Positions 10,499 to 22,041 of a DNA stretch of 64,000 nucleotides are shown here, piece by piece; position 1 is the first letter of the stretch; each line of letters opens with the position of its first letter. The DNA is from Rattus norvegicus. Its lineage: Eukaryota > Chordata > Mammalia > Rodentia > Muridae. The notes beneath the pieces are model-generated. The model made no database searches. It worked only from the letters and a program-made list of their open reading frames with translations, and was not told where the DNA came from. A program made the translations under genes and the position numbers. The stretch covers positions 4,681,326 through 4,745,325 of the forward strand of contig NC_086033.1 in NCBI RefSeq assembly GCF_036323735.1. Reading direction: 5' to 3'.

Positions 10499-10520
10499 CA
10501 TGATTGATTAATATTTTTAA

Positions 10521-10935
10521 AAGAGGTAAAACACTCAGAGACCTAGAAAACCATGGATGGCTTCCTCTTTAGTCAACTGGAGCCACAAAAATGTCAGAAT
10601 CACAGAGCCAATCAGAATTCACCTGAAACCAGACACTACAGAAATGATCTCATTTATATAGAAAGAATTGGCTGATGGGAAAGGATAAGCAAAGTTGCTC
10701 ACCACAACCATGAAAGGACTCTTCACAACTGGGCATAGTGACTCAAAGTGCCAATTTCAGTGCCTGGGTACATTCCTACAGGATCAAGCCCACCCTCTTC
10801 CATCCAGTAAGTCCATGACATTTAGGTCTGCCAGATTAAACTGAGAAGTCCTATTTTTCCTTTTTTTTACTATATAATATCTACTTGTGAGTACATTGTA
10901 GTTATCTTCAAACACACCAGAAGAGTGTATCAGAT
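10521..10935. other. Unassigned non-coding
   Basis: Nothing recognised. Confidence 0.4.
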
Positions 10936-11040
10936 CACATTGCAGAGTTCTGTAAGTACCCATGTGGTTGTTGGGATTTGAACTCAGGATCTCTGGGAGA
11001 ACAATTGGTACTCTTAATCCGTGAAGCATCTCTCCAACCC
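10936..11040 (-). mobile_element. B3/B2-type SINE
   Basis: Reversed tRNA-like head: gaactcaggatctctgggaga...gaagcatctctccaacccc. Also in copy B at 49451-49557. Confidence 0.75.
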
Positions 11041-11330
11041 CTGACAGATCCTGTGGCAACATACTGACTAAAATTCTCTGTACATTCATTCAAAGAGTTA
11101 ATATTTCCAGGCTTGAATGACAATGGTACATTTATAACTTAAATGAAGTATTTCATAAGTGACACTGGTCTCAGATATTGAAGTGGTGGGTGAACTATCA
11201 GAAATAGAAGGATGCTGCAGGCCCCTGTATATCTATGCAGGATAGCAGTAGATGTAATTGCACTTTTTATATATAATACACATAGCTTTCCAAACCTATT
11301 TATTTTTATTTTAGTTTGTTTAAGATTTAT

Positions 11331-11490
11331 GACGTATAGAGCATTCTGCCTGCATGCATGCTTGCAGACCAGAAGAGGGCGCCAGATCTCACTGTAGATG
11401 GTTGTGAGCCACTATGTGGTTGCTGGGAATTGAACTCAGGACCTCTGGAACAGTAGCCAGTATTAAGTGTGGAACCACCTCTCCGGCACC
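11331..11490 (-). mobile_element. B2/B3-type SINE
   Basis: Reversed element with agaagagggcgccagatctca, gttgctgggaattgaactcagga and a terminal cacctctccggcacc head. Present in copy B at 49846-50006. Confidence 0.8.
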
Positions 11491-12705
11491 ATTACTTCTA
11501 TTCTAATCTGCCTGGTGTCTCCAGCAATTTTCTTGTGGATGTTCTCTTGGCATGATAAAGTTTGATTTTAACCTGTGCGCTCAGAAGGGACACACATCTG
11601 CAATGACATGTTCATTTGGGGTTTTGTATTTGTAATCCAAGATCTTTTTGTTTGTATTTAGCATGGAACTATCTATGTAAACAAGGATGTTCTACTCCCT
11701 GCCTCTGCCCTCCTGCTTGAACTCTTGAAGTAACAGTCGACCACCACCATGAAAAATCACAAAAAATCCACAAAAAAGCAATTAAGTACCTACTAGGGCG
11801 TTATGAAATATACTATCACCTTAGATGATTCACGGCATGGCGTATAGATTAACAACTTGTAGCTGGGTATTTCGAGGCATTGTTTCATTGGACTAGACAG
11901 AAGACTCTGGCATGAATTTTCTAATGGCGCTAAGTGCCCTTTCATTTTTCTGAAAGTCTTTTGGACTTATGCCAGAGTGAGGGATGTGCACGAATCTCAC
12001 TGGATATTAAGTGTCCATTTCCTTTAAAGCTGAGGTTGGGTTTCTTTCGAGAGAGGAGTGCTTGTGACTGGGATGATTCAGGTCTCCTCCAGCCAAGGCA
12101 ACTGTGGGAGAAGACATCACTCAGGTGCACTAAATTCTCACTTCCACAAGCTGGCACCCCATACCTAGCAAAACATATCCTCATTTCTTCAGGACAAACA
12201 TGTAACACCATTTGGGTAGAAGGGGTCAGAACAAGACCACTCTTCTGTTTCCCTTTTATTTATTAAGTGGTGATCACCCTTATAGACAGCAGACTGCTGT
12301 GGTCAGAATGGAGGAAGGTGATAATTTAAGGCCCGTCACTAGTAGGAATTAAAAGTTGACATTTTTATCCACAGATAGTATACTAACATTTATGAAAATT
12401 CCAAGGATATAATCATTAAGGAAAATTTGCAAGCTGATTGCCCATTAATTATTATATATCAATTGTATAAAAAAATCAAAGAAAAGCTATTGCTAAGGAG
12501 TACTGATCAAAAAGACTGCATATTTTTATTTTTTCATTTTAACTTGGTTTCAAATGGCGTGTGTGTGTTCCTACATTTTAAATTGATGTCAACACCGAGA
12601 AACTGTCCAGAGGGATAAAAAGAAATGATAGAAGAGGTGAGGAAAGGAAGGACAATGGTATTGAGAGGCAGAGATTGGCGCAATATATGGTGTATACATA
12701 TATGA
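11491..12705. other. Unassigned non-coding
   Basis: No family recognised. Overlapping frames on both strands (11934-12266) stay open in both copies but show no domain, splice context or retrocopy hallmark. Confidence 0.4.
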
Positions 12706-12711
12706 AAATTA

Positions 12712-12746
12712 GACACACACACAAACACACACACACACACACACAC
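12712..12746 (+). repeat. (CA)n microsatellite
   Basis: Near-perfect CA repeat. The copy B version (about 51225-51270) is interrupted. Confidence 0.9.
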
Positions 12747-12751
12747 GTGCA

Positions 12752-12890
12752 ATAGCAGCAAGGTCCTTAGCAGGTAAAAGAACTTGCTACCCTAGTATGA
12801 TTATCTGAGTTCAATACCTGGGACCCATGGTACAAACATGGACTGAATATTGTGGCACATATGTGCACAGACACACACATATCCACTGGC
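12752..12890 (+). mobile_element. B3-like SINE
   Basis: Contains gcaggtaaaagaacttgct...ctgagttcaatacctgggacccatgg, a diverged tRNA-derived SINE, ending in a CA-rich tail. Confidence 0.6.
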
Positions 12891-13299
12891 AAAGAAAACT
12901 TTGAAAATTCATAAGCATTTGACTTTAGAGGCACAAGGATCAGGAGTTGGGAATGAGGTCACCCCAACATTCACTTACCTCAGAAAACCCAAGAACTGAA
13001 ATTGAGCTAAGCTAATGAGTCCGATTAAAGTGTGGCAAATGCAAGAAAAAAGAGTTTTAATGTGCAAATATGCATGGCATAAACCACAACAAATATTAGG
13101 TTAGAAATATCAAATTGCTGGTCCTTTATATTAGTTGATAGAAAGAAAGTAACAAAGAAACAAAAAAGAGAGAAAAGAAACTAAATGACAAACTTATGAA
13201 GGGAAGTAGAAGCCATCAAAATAAAGGCAGGGAATGAAAGAAAATGGGCTGGGGTGCCCTGCTTGAAGGAGGAAAAGACTTTAGACTCTCTGCTCCTAT

Positions 13300-13675
13300 G
13301 AAGCTGACTAAGGTGGTGCCTGCTGGTCCTTCACAGGCGCTTTTGCGCTGCCTGCTCAGCTTGGGCACAGTTGTTTGTCCTCTTGTATTCTGTGCGGATT
13401 CCAGGTAAGGCGGGCAGTGGGAGAGCCAGGTCTCCAGCTAACTGGCTAAGCTGCTGTGCTTCAGAGCACAGGGTGCTTTGTTGCAGCTTGAGCAGGAGCT
13501 GCTGAGTCTGCACAGCCGCTGCCACAATGTTTCCACCACACTCCTGCTTTCCTCCCCTGTGAAATCCCCTCCTGAGTCATGTTTGCTGTTGCTGTGTACT
13601 GAACTGCTGCCAAAGGAAAACAAGCTCGTTCCAGAAGAACTATTGCTGAACAGGTCCTCTTCCCCCATATCCTAA
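13300..13675 (-). pseudogene. Unidentified gene remnant
   Basis: Two overlapping minus-strand frames look protein-derived. One starts MGEEDLFSNSSSGTSLFSFG and ends after a likely frameshift. The other is Gln/Leu-rich (AAAVQTQQLLLKLQQ) and ends at a stop near 13331. Copy B has the same arrangement, but its first frame continues GQQQAANLTPEG after the FSFGSSS stretch, showing indels between copies. This looks like a single decayed coding segment. I could not name the parent, and no poly(A) tract marks a retrocopy. Confidence 0.4.
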
Positions 13676-13939
13676 TAACTTTTCTCTTCCATTACCTATG
13701 ATGTGGGCTACTTATTAAAAGTAGTTTGCAAAAAACTTTGCCTCCATCCTGCTGTAGTAGAAATAAGAAAAAAGCAAGCAGGTCCTTTTGTACAAAATAC
13801 TTTATCAGAGGTCTTAAGCTCCTCAGGCTTCCTCAAAGAAGCTCTGAAGGCAATTTTAGGAAGTATCTAATAATATTGTATGTGATAAAAGAAGGGAGGC
13901 CCTTGGGTCAACAAAAATCCAACTTTATTAGTCTGGTCT

Positions 13940-15070
13940 CTTAGTCTTCATTGAATCTATCCAGGCTCTTCTGGCTTTTAGAGTCTCTGGGAGAAGTAAT
14001 GTGTGATTCTCATAGGAGGACTGACTTTGTATGTTACCAGTACTTTTTCCCTTGCAGCTTTTATTACACTTATTTGTTCTCCATCTTCACTGTCTTAGGA
14101 AATATATGCCCAGGGGAATTTCTTTTCGACTCCAGTCTATTTCATACTGTGTGCTCCTTTTACTTTGATGAGTCTCTTGTTTAAGTTAAGGACATTTTCT
14201 TCTATGATTTTGTTGAGAATTTTTGTTTGTTTGTTTGTTTGTTGGTTGGTTTTTGTTTTTGTTTTTTGTTTTATTTGCCTTTGACCCGTTTATTTTCATC
14301 CTTCCTATATACTTTATTGTCTTTATTATATTTGTTATTTTGCAGAAAAATCCTGTCTATTTCTTGGATGTTTTCTTCCAGGATTGACTTCCTTCCTTCC
14401 TTTCTTCCTTTGCTTTTCCTTTATTCCTTTCCCCCTCCACTCTTTTCCTCCCTTTGGATTTAAGATTTCCTCTATCTACCTATCCATTCCTTCTATCATC
14501 TCTTCAATGCCTGAGGTTCTCTATTCCATCTGTTGGAGTCTGTTATTAAGGTCTGCCTCTGAGAGACTATTTGAGTTCCTACATTTTACTCATCCACATC
14601 TCTCTGTTTAGGATTTCTTTATTCATTTCCTTCCACAGTTAGTGTTTTCACACATTTCTTTACTTTCTCTTTAAAGGCCTCTCCCATATGTGCAAATGCT
14701 GTTTTACAGTCTGTTTTATTCTTGTTCTTCAATCATGTTGACATATTCAGGGCCTTCTGTCATAGTGTTGATGGGCTCTAATAGAGATTTGAATGCCCTG
14801 GCTGTTACTGGTTGTGTTTGTATGCTGGTCTGTAGTTATCTGGGGTTGGGAAGATTGTAATTCTAGGTGCTGAATCTGGTTTTGTGTGTAGAAAGTATTT
14901 GATCCCAACCATGGATTTCTGCCCATCCTTTGCCCAGTTAGTTTCTGGATAAAAGATTCACACTAGCTTTATATCTATGATAATCCTTAATTAGCACAAG
15001 AACTGGGCAGATAGCTATCCTCTATACTATTATGCATATTTTTCCAATAATTCTGTTATATAATTTGCCA
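13940..15070 (-). mobile_element. L1 fragment, antisense
   Basis: T-rich, reverse-complement LINE-1 body with blocks such as atcatctcttcaatgcctgaggttctctattccatctgttgg. An interruption of GTTT repeats lies at about 14224-14265. Heavily diverged, non-coding. Confidence 0.65.
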
Positions 15071-15379
15071 TGTTTTTTTCTGGGATGCTTTAAACTCCAA
15101 TTAGCCCACTCACATGTCCATTATTTAAAGATTCTTACCTCCTGGTGGCTTCTCCTCTATTTATGTTCTTCTTTCTACCCCGTCTGTCATGGTCTCCCAC
15201 CCCCAATTGGAACCACCAGGGAACACCTATCTTAATTCTGCACAGCTTTTGACTATAGGCTTTTTTATTTACAATTCAGAAATAACTTGGAGGTAAGGTC
15301 ACATAAGAGTATGCATTGGTGTTTTCTTTCTTTCGTTTGTTGTTGTTATTGTTGCTGCTGCTCCTGTTTTTATTTTGTC

Positions 15380-15466
15380 TTTTTTTTTTTTCAGAGCTGA
15401 GAACCATATCCAGGGCCTTACACTTGTTAGGCAAGTGCTCTACCACTGAGCTAAATCCCCAACCCC
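15380..15466 (-). mobile_element. ID SINE
   Basis: Reversed ID: T-run, cagagctgagaaccatatccagggcc, gctctaccactgagctaaat, ccccaacccc. Flanking gttgctgctg...tttt...gtctt repeats look like a target-site duplication. Confidence 0.9.
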
Positions 15467-15554
15467 GTTGCTGCTGTTTTTAATTTGTCTTTGTTGGTTT
15501 GGTTGGTTGGTTGGTTTTTGAGACAGTGTTTTTCTACTGTACTAGCATTTTCAA

Positions 15555-15795
15555 AAGCCAGTTGCTTGATTGAGATATCTGGGGTCAGAGAAAGGCCTGA
15601 GTGTTAGTATTCTGCTAGCAGCCTTCTGATGGAGAACTCACAACTCCTACAGCACCAAACCTGCTTAGAGGGTGACACGTCCCCACCTTAAAGATATTGA
15701 ACTAAACATCTGAACCTATAAGCCAGCCCCAATTAAATGTTGTCCTTTATAAGACTTACTTTGGTCATGCTATATGTTCTCAGCAGTAAAACCCT
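15555..15795 (-). repeat. LTR-like rodent repeat, copy 1
   Basis: Matches 19530-19745 in the same orientation (ttctgctagca, ctacagcacca, ccaattaaatg, cagtgaaaccctaact). The two copies bracket the ERV-derived region and may be its LTRs or independent insertions of one repeat. Confidence 0.55.
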
Positions 15796-15959
15796 AACTT
15801 CATGGTCCTGTGAAGGATAATTTCCCCAATGTAGGGGACTGCCAGGGTGTTGAGGGCACATAATTTAGGGCAAACATAGTCATGAGCCTATTGAGTAGCG
15901 CTGACCTTAAGTATTAAATTATCATTTTCAGTTCTGTAATAGCTGCCAACTGTAGGCTG

Positions 15960-17010
15960 GATACAATGGGAGCTAGAATGCCATATACATCCAGTATAGG
16001 GCAAAGGGAAGGAGCATCATCCAGTCCCACCAGTCTCTAAGGCTAATTTAGTTAAGGTCTAATTTAGAGTTCTATTTATCCTTTCTACCTGCCCTTAACT
16101 GTGGGGATGATATGCATGATGAAGCTTCCAATTTGTCCCCAAGATCTTAGTTAGTCACTGACATTTCTGAAATATGAAGGCAGGCCCATTATCTGGTCCT
16201 ATTACTTTAGGTGCTTCAAATCTGGGAAAATCTCTTCTGGTATCTCTATCCGTCTATCCAGGAGGAATTGTCCACAAAAACCAGCAGGTATTTTGAGCCA
16301 TGTCTTTCTTCCTTAATCTCTATAAAATCAATTTTCCCAGTAGAGGCCTCCAGGCTCTTACCTCTCAGTCAGGAGTTTGGATATTTGGGGTGACTGGGAA
16401 TGTTGCTCAGCTGATAAGCTTTAAAGTTTGTCATTCGTTTTACTCCCAAGTGAGTGACTCTGTGGATCTTTCTGAGAAGAGTTCTTGTTAAAGAGATGGA
16501 TAATATTAGCTTACATTCAGTCGATATCACCATCCCATTTAATTTCTTTTTCTCCATATATCAGTTGATCTAGGTGGTTCAGATAGAACAGTATCCAATC
16601 TAGAGATGCTGTTTTCTTTAAGACTATGTCCTTAGCGGCCTTGTTAGCCCATGTGTTATCTCTAGCCATTGGTTTCTTTTTCCATGATGAGGGCTTGTGT
16701 TAATGTTATTAGCTTGGCCCTTTGAATTCAAGTGTCTGGAGGAACAGACTGAGTCCAGACTACCTCCATTTCCAGTGTCACCACTGCCCCTGCTCTCCTC
16801 TGACACTCATGGGTAAAGCTGCTTTTGTTAATAAACCAGATCTGTTCTGTCTCTGGCAGAGGAGAATCACTTTGATGGAGTGGACAGTCCAAGTCAGGGT
16901 CGGGCAGCAGAATTGCACGGTTCGGGGAAACAGGTGGCTGGAAAATATGTAAGCCATGGTAAATTGAGAAAGTCTGAAAATGAAGCCTGTAGGCATTACT
17001 GAACAACAAT
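15960..17010 (-). mobile_element. ERV pol remnant: RNase H then integrase
   Basis: On the minus strand, 17009-16728 encodes a segment resembling the start of gammaretroviral RNase H. Then 16310-16040 resembles the integrase catalytic region, including the Asp-Asn-Gly-Pro-Ala-Phe stretch and the following GQVERxNR segment. Order and spacing fit a pol gene read leftwards. Several stops and frame shifts break it. No function is expected. Confidence 0.7.
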
Positions 17011-17013
17011 CAG

Positions 17014-17015
<2 letters not shown>

Positions 17016-17051
<36 letters not shown>
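17016..17051 (+). repeat. (TG)n microsatellite
   Basis: Pure TG run inside ERV-derived DNA. Longer in copy B (55833-55885). Confidence 0.92.
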
Positions 17052-19430
17052 TGAGTCGCAAAGTTAACTTATCCGCATCTTTATCCAACAATGCTGTGGC
17101 AACAATAATAAGCAGGCAATACTGCTGTCACTGAGTCCAGTTTCTATGATAAATAAGCCATTGGCCATTTCTATGGTAGTCTTTTCTCCTGGATCCATGG
17201 CTTTGTTGGCTAGAGGGGCTCTAATTAATTCTTCTTGTCTAATCTGCACTCTTCTATAATCTTTGCAACTTTTATTAGCTTGTATCTGTAACTTTTATCT
17301 AATATTTGGCACTAACTAATTGAAGAAAGCCCTGTACTAGAGTTCTCTGTTTTCTCTTATTTAATATCATATCTAAACACTGGCAAATTATTGTTCAAAC
17401 CTGCTTACAGAGCCTGGTGGCAAATCTGGAGGAGATCCCTAACCCTTACACCCATTAAATAACCAATCTGGGTGGGTTCCCTGTGGGCCCAAGGGCCAGT
17501 TTCTTGGCCTATGTCTGTGGTGAAGAGAACCTGTATGAACTTTTCGGGGGAGTTGGTGTCATGTCCTGAATACAGTTTATTCTACATTATGCCATCTTGT
17601 GGCTGGTCCCTCAGGGGAAGAGATGCCTCAACATGAGCCTACCAGAGGCATCCCCTTTCTTTATATAAAATAAATCTTTTTCATCTTAAAAACTCAGAGA
17701 CCACATTTACTCGGACAGGGAGCATGCATTTCTCTTGGCAAGAAGGATATTCATTTACTGAACAAAAGATGTGAGCAGGAGTCAGTTGCAAACTCTGTTA
17801 ATGGATACATATGACCACTTGGGGCCTCTCCTGTCATGGACCCTGGATGCCAGACTGCACTGTGTCTGCCCTAGGCAGAAGGAGAGGGGAAGAGGGGATA
17901 AACCGGTGAGAAATGTAAAACCTGGAGCTGGTCCTGAGGGAAAAAGAAACTCAACAAATGACTGCTGAGAATTGAACTCAGGACATCTGGAAGAGCAGTC
18001 AGTGTTCTTAACCATTGAGCCATCTCTCCAGCCCCAAAGCTAACACTGTCAACAAGGATGGAGCTAACCGCTAGGCTGGACTCAGATTTTGTTCCCGTTG
18101 ACAAAGAAGTGTTACAGGAAGGAGGAGGGACAACTTCTGAAACACTATATCCTCTACTGCTGACACCTTGTGGAGGTCCTGTGGCCATTTAACATCAAAA
18201 GCAGGCCACTCTAAGTTACATTAAGTGGTCTTTAGTCCTAACAACCTGTCCCATGTCAAAAAATTTCGTCAGTCCAAGTCCAAGAACACAGAAAACAAAA
18301 GAACAACTAACACAAAGTGCCCTCCTTGGCAGCTGAAGTACACAGACCAGCCTGTCCATGCCACGGACAGGATAACTCAGGCCTTCTGCTCCAGCCACTG
18401 GCCAGATCAAAGTCCTGTTACTGAGGCTGTCCGAGCCCTCCTTAAGCTTGCACATATGAATCTGACCAAAAGCAGAACACATGGAAGCTAGATAGAGGCA
18501 ACATAGACAACTGTGGTACATCGCTCAAGCTGTCACTTCCCCGATTCACCACTCTCCTGTGGGTCCCCCACAAGAGGGGAGTTTACTGGCCAATACACAA
18601 AATGTGAGGTGCAAATTGAACCACTACCTGGACCTCCTGAAATGTGACTCACAGAGGAGGAAATCTATGCAAAAACAAGAGTTTAGAAATTCCAAAATAT
18701 CAGGGTCATCCCATTTCAGAGAGAGAAGTCCCTGAGTAGAGTCTACCAGGGAGTTATATACTTGCAATTAAGGTAGAATTCAAACAATTGGGGCAGAATT
18801 TGGAGAAAGGTAACTATATAGGGTACTATCAGTGGAGAGAGGCAACCTCCAAATTGACTTGCAGTCAGTGGGCTGTTTTGGGACCTTCTGAGGGAGTCGG
18901 ATGGGGAGTCACAGGAGGCTTTTTCAACAGTCTGGTTTGCAGCTGTTGCAGGAACTACACTAGCTCTACTCCTCCTGGAAGGGAGGGGTCCTTCTGTGCT
19001 CAGAGGTTTGTGGTCGAATTTTCCCACTGGCCTCAGATTTGTTCCAACTCGGGCTCTTTCATGGGGACTTTGGATCTGGAAAGCTGTGGAAATGCTTTAA
19101 ATAGGGCTTAATGGGCTATCCTAGAACAAATATGGAAGACTTTATTACTGAAAGTGGTTTAAATTGTGTGACTGTGTCCCAAGCATACTGTGAAGAATTT
19201 CAATATTTGCTTAGAGACTCTTTGGGGAGATTTTATGGTAAAGAATGTGGCTACCTTTTGCACTTGTCTGAAGATTCTGCGTGAGACCTAGATTAAGAAA
19301 ATCAGATAAATTGAATTGAAAAAGGAAGTCTCAGAAACACCACTATGTGGCCCCCATAGTCTCATACGTTTGAAGAAGCCTCTGGAAGCCTCAGAGTGGA
19401 ATGAGAAGGTTTGTATACGCTTGGCCCAGG
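17052..19430 (-). mobile_element. ERV-derived internal region, degraded
   Basis: Lies 5' of the pol remnant on the minus strand. A Pro/Ser-rich frame at 18743-19027 has weak gag-like character. No intact gene. The limits rest on its position between the pol remnant and the LTR-like repeat. Confidence 0.4.
17963..18036 (-). mobile_element. B2-type SINE head
   Basis: Reversed B2 start: gaattgaactcaggacatctggaagagcagtcagtgttcttaaccattgagccatctctccagcccc. Inserted into the ERV remnant before the segmental duplication. Confidence 0.88.
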
Positions 19431-19745
19431 GAGCGGTACTATTATGAGTTATGGCTCCTTTGGAGTAGGTATTTCCTTGTTGGGTCAGGTGTTTAGCTGT
19501 GGGTCTGGCCTTTAAGACCCTCATCCTAGCTGCCTGAAACTGAGTATTCTGCTAGCAAACATCAGATGAAGATGTAGAACTCTCAGCTCCTACAGCACCA
19601 TATCTGCTTAGATGCTGCCAGGCTCCCACCTTGATGATAAAGAACTGAAAATCTGAACCTTTAATCCAGCTCCAATTAAATGCTGCCCTTTATAACATTT
19701 GTCTTAGTCATGGTATCTGTTCTCGGCAGTGAAACCCTAACTAAA
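19430..19745 (-). repeat. LTR-like rodent repeat, copy 2
   Basis: Reversed form of a common rodent repeat containing ctccctgggccaag, tagctgcctgaaactgagtattctgctagc and cagtgaaaccctaact. See the partner at 15555-15795. Confidence 0.55.
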
Positions 19746-19887
19746 AACTTCACATAGATGCCTGGAAGTTTAGATAATTAGCATGCAGACCCCATAAATG
19801 TGTCCCTACATATCTCAAGAAACACTTTGTTCAGGTATGATCCATTGCCACAAATAAGGAACACGATGAAGGACAAACGTCCAGGGT

Positions 19888-20065
19888 AGGGGCTGGAGAG
19901 ATGGCTCATCATTTGAGAATTTGTTTCTCAAAAGACCTGCAGGGCACCTAACAATCCTCTGTCACTTAAGTTCCAGGTGAAACCCAATGACCTCTTCTGG
20001 CCTTTGGGGAATAGCACGCACAGACCTACAGAAGGCAAAACACTCATAAATATAAAATAAATCAA
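19888..20065 (+). mobile_element. B3/B2-type SINE
   Basis: Starts ggggctggagagatggctca, contains gacctcttctggcctttgggg, and ends in an ataaataaataaatc-like A-rich tail. Present in copy B. Confidence 0.85.
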
Positions 20066-20789
20066 CGACAACAACAAACAAAAACAAAAGCACCCAAAGA
20101 TGGGAAAACCAAAGGAGAAAACTCATAGGGCACCTTTGCCTGGATATTTTGTCCAGCTTTTAAAGAAATCTAGAAACTGAATTGTAAACTATGTGGTCTG
20201 CTTGAGTTGAAATCCCAAATGGAACATAGTATATTGTCAAGAACAAAAGTCATCATCCTAATCAAGAAGAACAAGAAAACAACCAGCCATAAAAACCCTA
20301 TCCCCTGAAAGGTCTTGCAATTTATTATCTCTTCTGTGCAGTTACAATTGATATCATGTTTGAAGGAAACCAAAAGCAAGCAATTCTGTTTCATGACTGC
20401 TTCTATACTCCCTATAATATTGTTTTATTTCCTGGGAGATACTACAGAACACCTGATGAATATTCCATTAATATGTTCAACACTCTCATCCACAAAAGAG
20501 TATATTTTAGTGGTCACTAAATATTTGATAAGGATACAGCATTGATAATTTTTTCATCATGAAGTTGGTATTCAGAGTTGGACACACAATCTACACTGAA
20601 AGTACAATTGTCTTTGTATCTCAGTCTGACTGGGAAGTCATTATGATGCCCAATCCCTGTGAGAATGCAGAGATCCATCTCTGCCTGAGAGCTGTGGGAT
20701 TTCAGATGGTTACATCACACTTCAATAAAGAAGGTTCTTAAGAGTGACGAGTTCGAGATCACTGTTTGATTCACAAGGATACATTCGAT

Positions 20790-20991
20790 TTATTCAAAAG
20801 TAACAGGACACAAGGATCCAATATCTGCGGTGTAGATGGTCTTGCTGGCCTCCTCACAGAACCTCTTTCCCTCCTCACAGGATGCTTGCAGTTCAGTCTG
20901 CTCCACCAGCAGTTTTCTGTTCTCATTCATCAAAATCCTTACATTCTTCTTCAATTCATTGCATTCATTCAGGAGGTGGAAGTTTCTGATG
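20790..20991 (-). CDS. Takusan-like gene (A) exon 4 with stop
   Basis: Acceptor tttttgattcag. 66 full codons, including NELKKNVRILMNENRKLL and CEEGKRFCEEASKTIY, then TAA. The stop lies inside an AATAAA on the minus strand (20789-20794). Confidence 0.72.
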
Positions 20992-21986
20992 CTGAATCAA
21001 AAACAAATAATGGTAAATCCCAGGCAGTTTCTATTTGCCTGCCACTCCTGCAAGTACAATCATCCCTTCAAGGGTCCCATCCCCAGGCATCTCCAGACTA
21101 GAGCCACAGTTTGCATGTTAGCACCAATTAGAGGCAGGTCAAATCCCGAGTCCGCACTCCATGGGAATCAAAGTACTTCAGAAAATCTTGACACTAGAGG
21201 GTATATATACATCAAAGAAGAGGAAATGGTGCATATGGGTGCTTATGTGTTCATGGTATTCTAAAACCATTGGCAGGTGGAGGGCCAATCCCCTCTGAGG
21301 GCTGATAGAAGACCCAGCAGCTATACAATCTTCCCATGTGTTTCTCATGGATCACAGATCTTTTTTCAAAGTCATAGCTGGACAGAAGTATTCCCTGCCT
21401 AGTGCTGGGGTCTCCTTTCTGTCAGTGACTCACCGGTAGGAATTGTTCTCTTGTATGAGCTCCTTGGACTTCTCCATGGCATCACTTATCCAGTTGGTCA
21501 TCTTATGCATGTCCATCGTTCTCATCTCATGTTGGGATTTAAGCATTGGCAATTCAACACTCAGCCTGTGTTAGAACATGACCCAAGGAACAAATAACTG
21601 TCTGAACTCATGATTTCAGAATTATATGAAGTGTAAATAAAAAGTACCCAATAAAAAATTCAAATTCAAGGAATGGGGGCTGGGGAAGAAAGTGGAAAAC
21701 TCAAAGACCACAGCAAAAACACAACAGTGAGACTCAAACCATCACTCTCCCATAGAAAATATTTCTCTGCAAATCAGCACACATTTGTTTTGAAATAAGG
21801 GCTCCTTAAAAGGCTGGTGAGATACCATCCTACAAAGACCCTCTGTATAGGAGGAGGGAAAGTCTGAGAGCTGCATGTTTGGGAATAACAAGTGCCAAGA
21901 ATTTATTCCCACAGTGACCTTTTCTAGGTCACAATAAACCATCCTTGGATAGTTAAAAAAAGAAAAGAAAATTCAAAGCAGGAAAA

Positions 21987-22041
<55 letters not shown>

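Larger units (their letters stand above)
9450..10520 (+). pseudogene. Smim14 retrocopy (whole mRNA-like unit)
   Basis: An intronless copy: GC-rich 5' UTR-like DNA with several CpGs, the complete coding region at 9588-9887, and about 600 bp of 3' UTR-like sequence ending shortly after AATAAA at 10493-10498. No long poly(A) or clear target-site duplication survives, so the insertion is not very recent. It predates the segmental duplication. Confidence 0.75.

Noticed and set aside
11934..12266. Overlapping 110- and 89-codon frames on opposite strands
   Set aside because: Open in both copies, but the duplicates are too alike for that to mean constraint; no domain or signal.
20836..21264. 142-codon plus-strand frame
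   Set aside because: Shadow of takusan exon 4 and intron 3 on the opposite strand.
21984..22041. Regular short-period array, considered as CRISPR-like
   Set aside because: A simple AAAT microsatellite without spacers, in vertebrate DNA.
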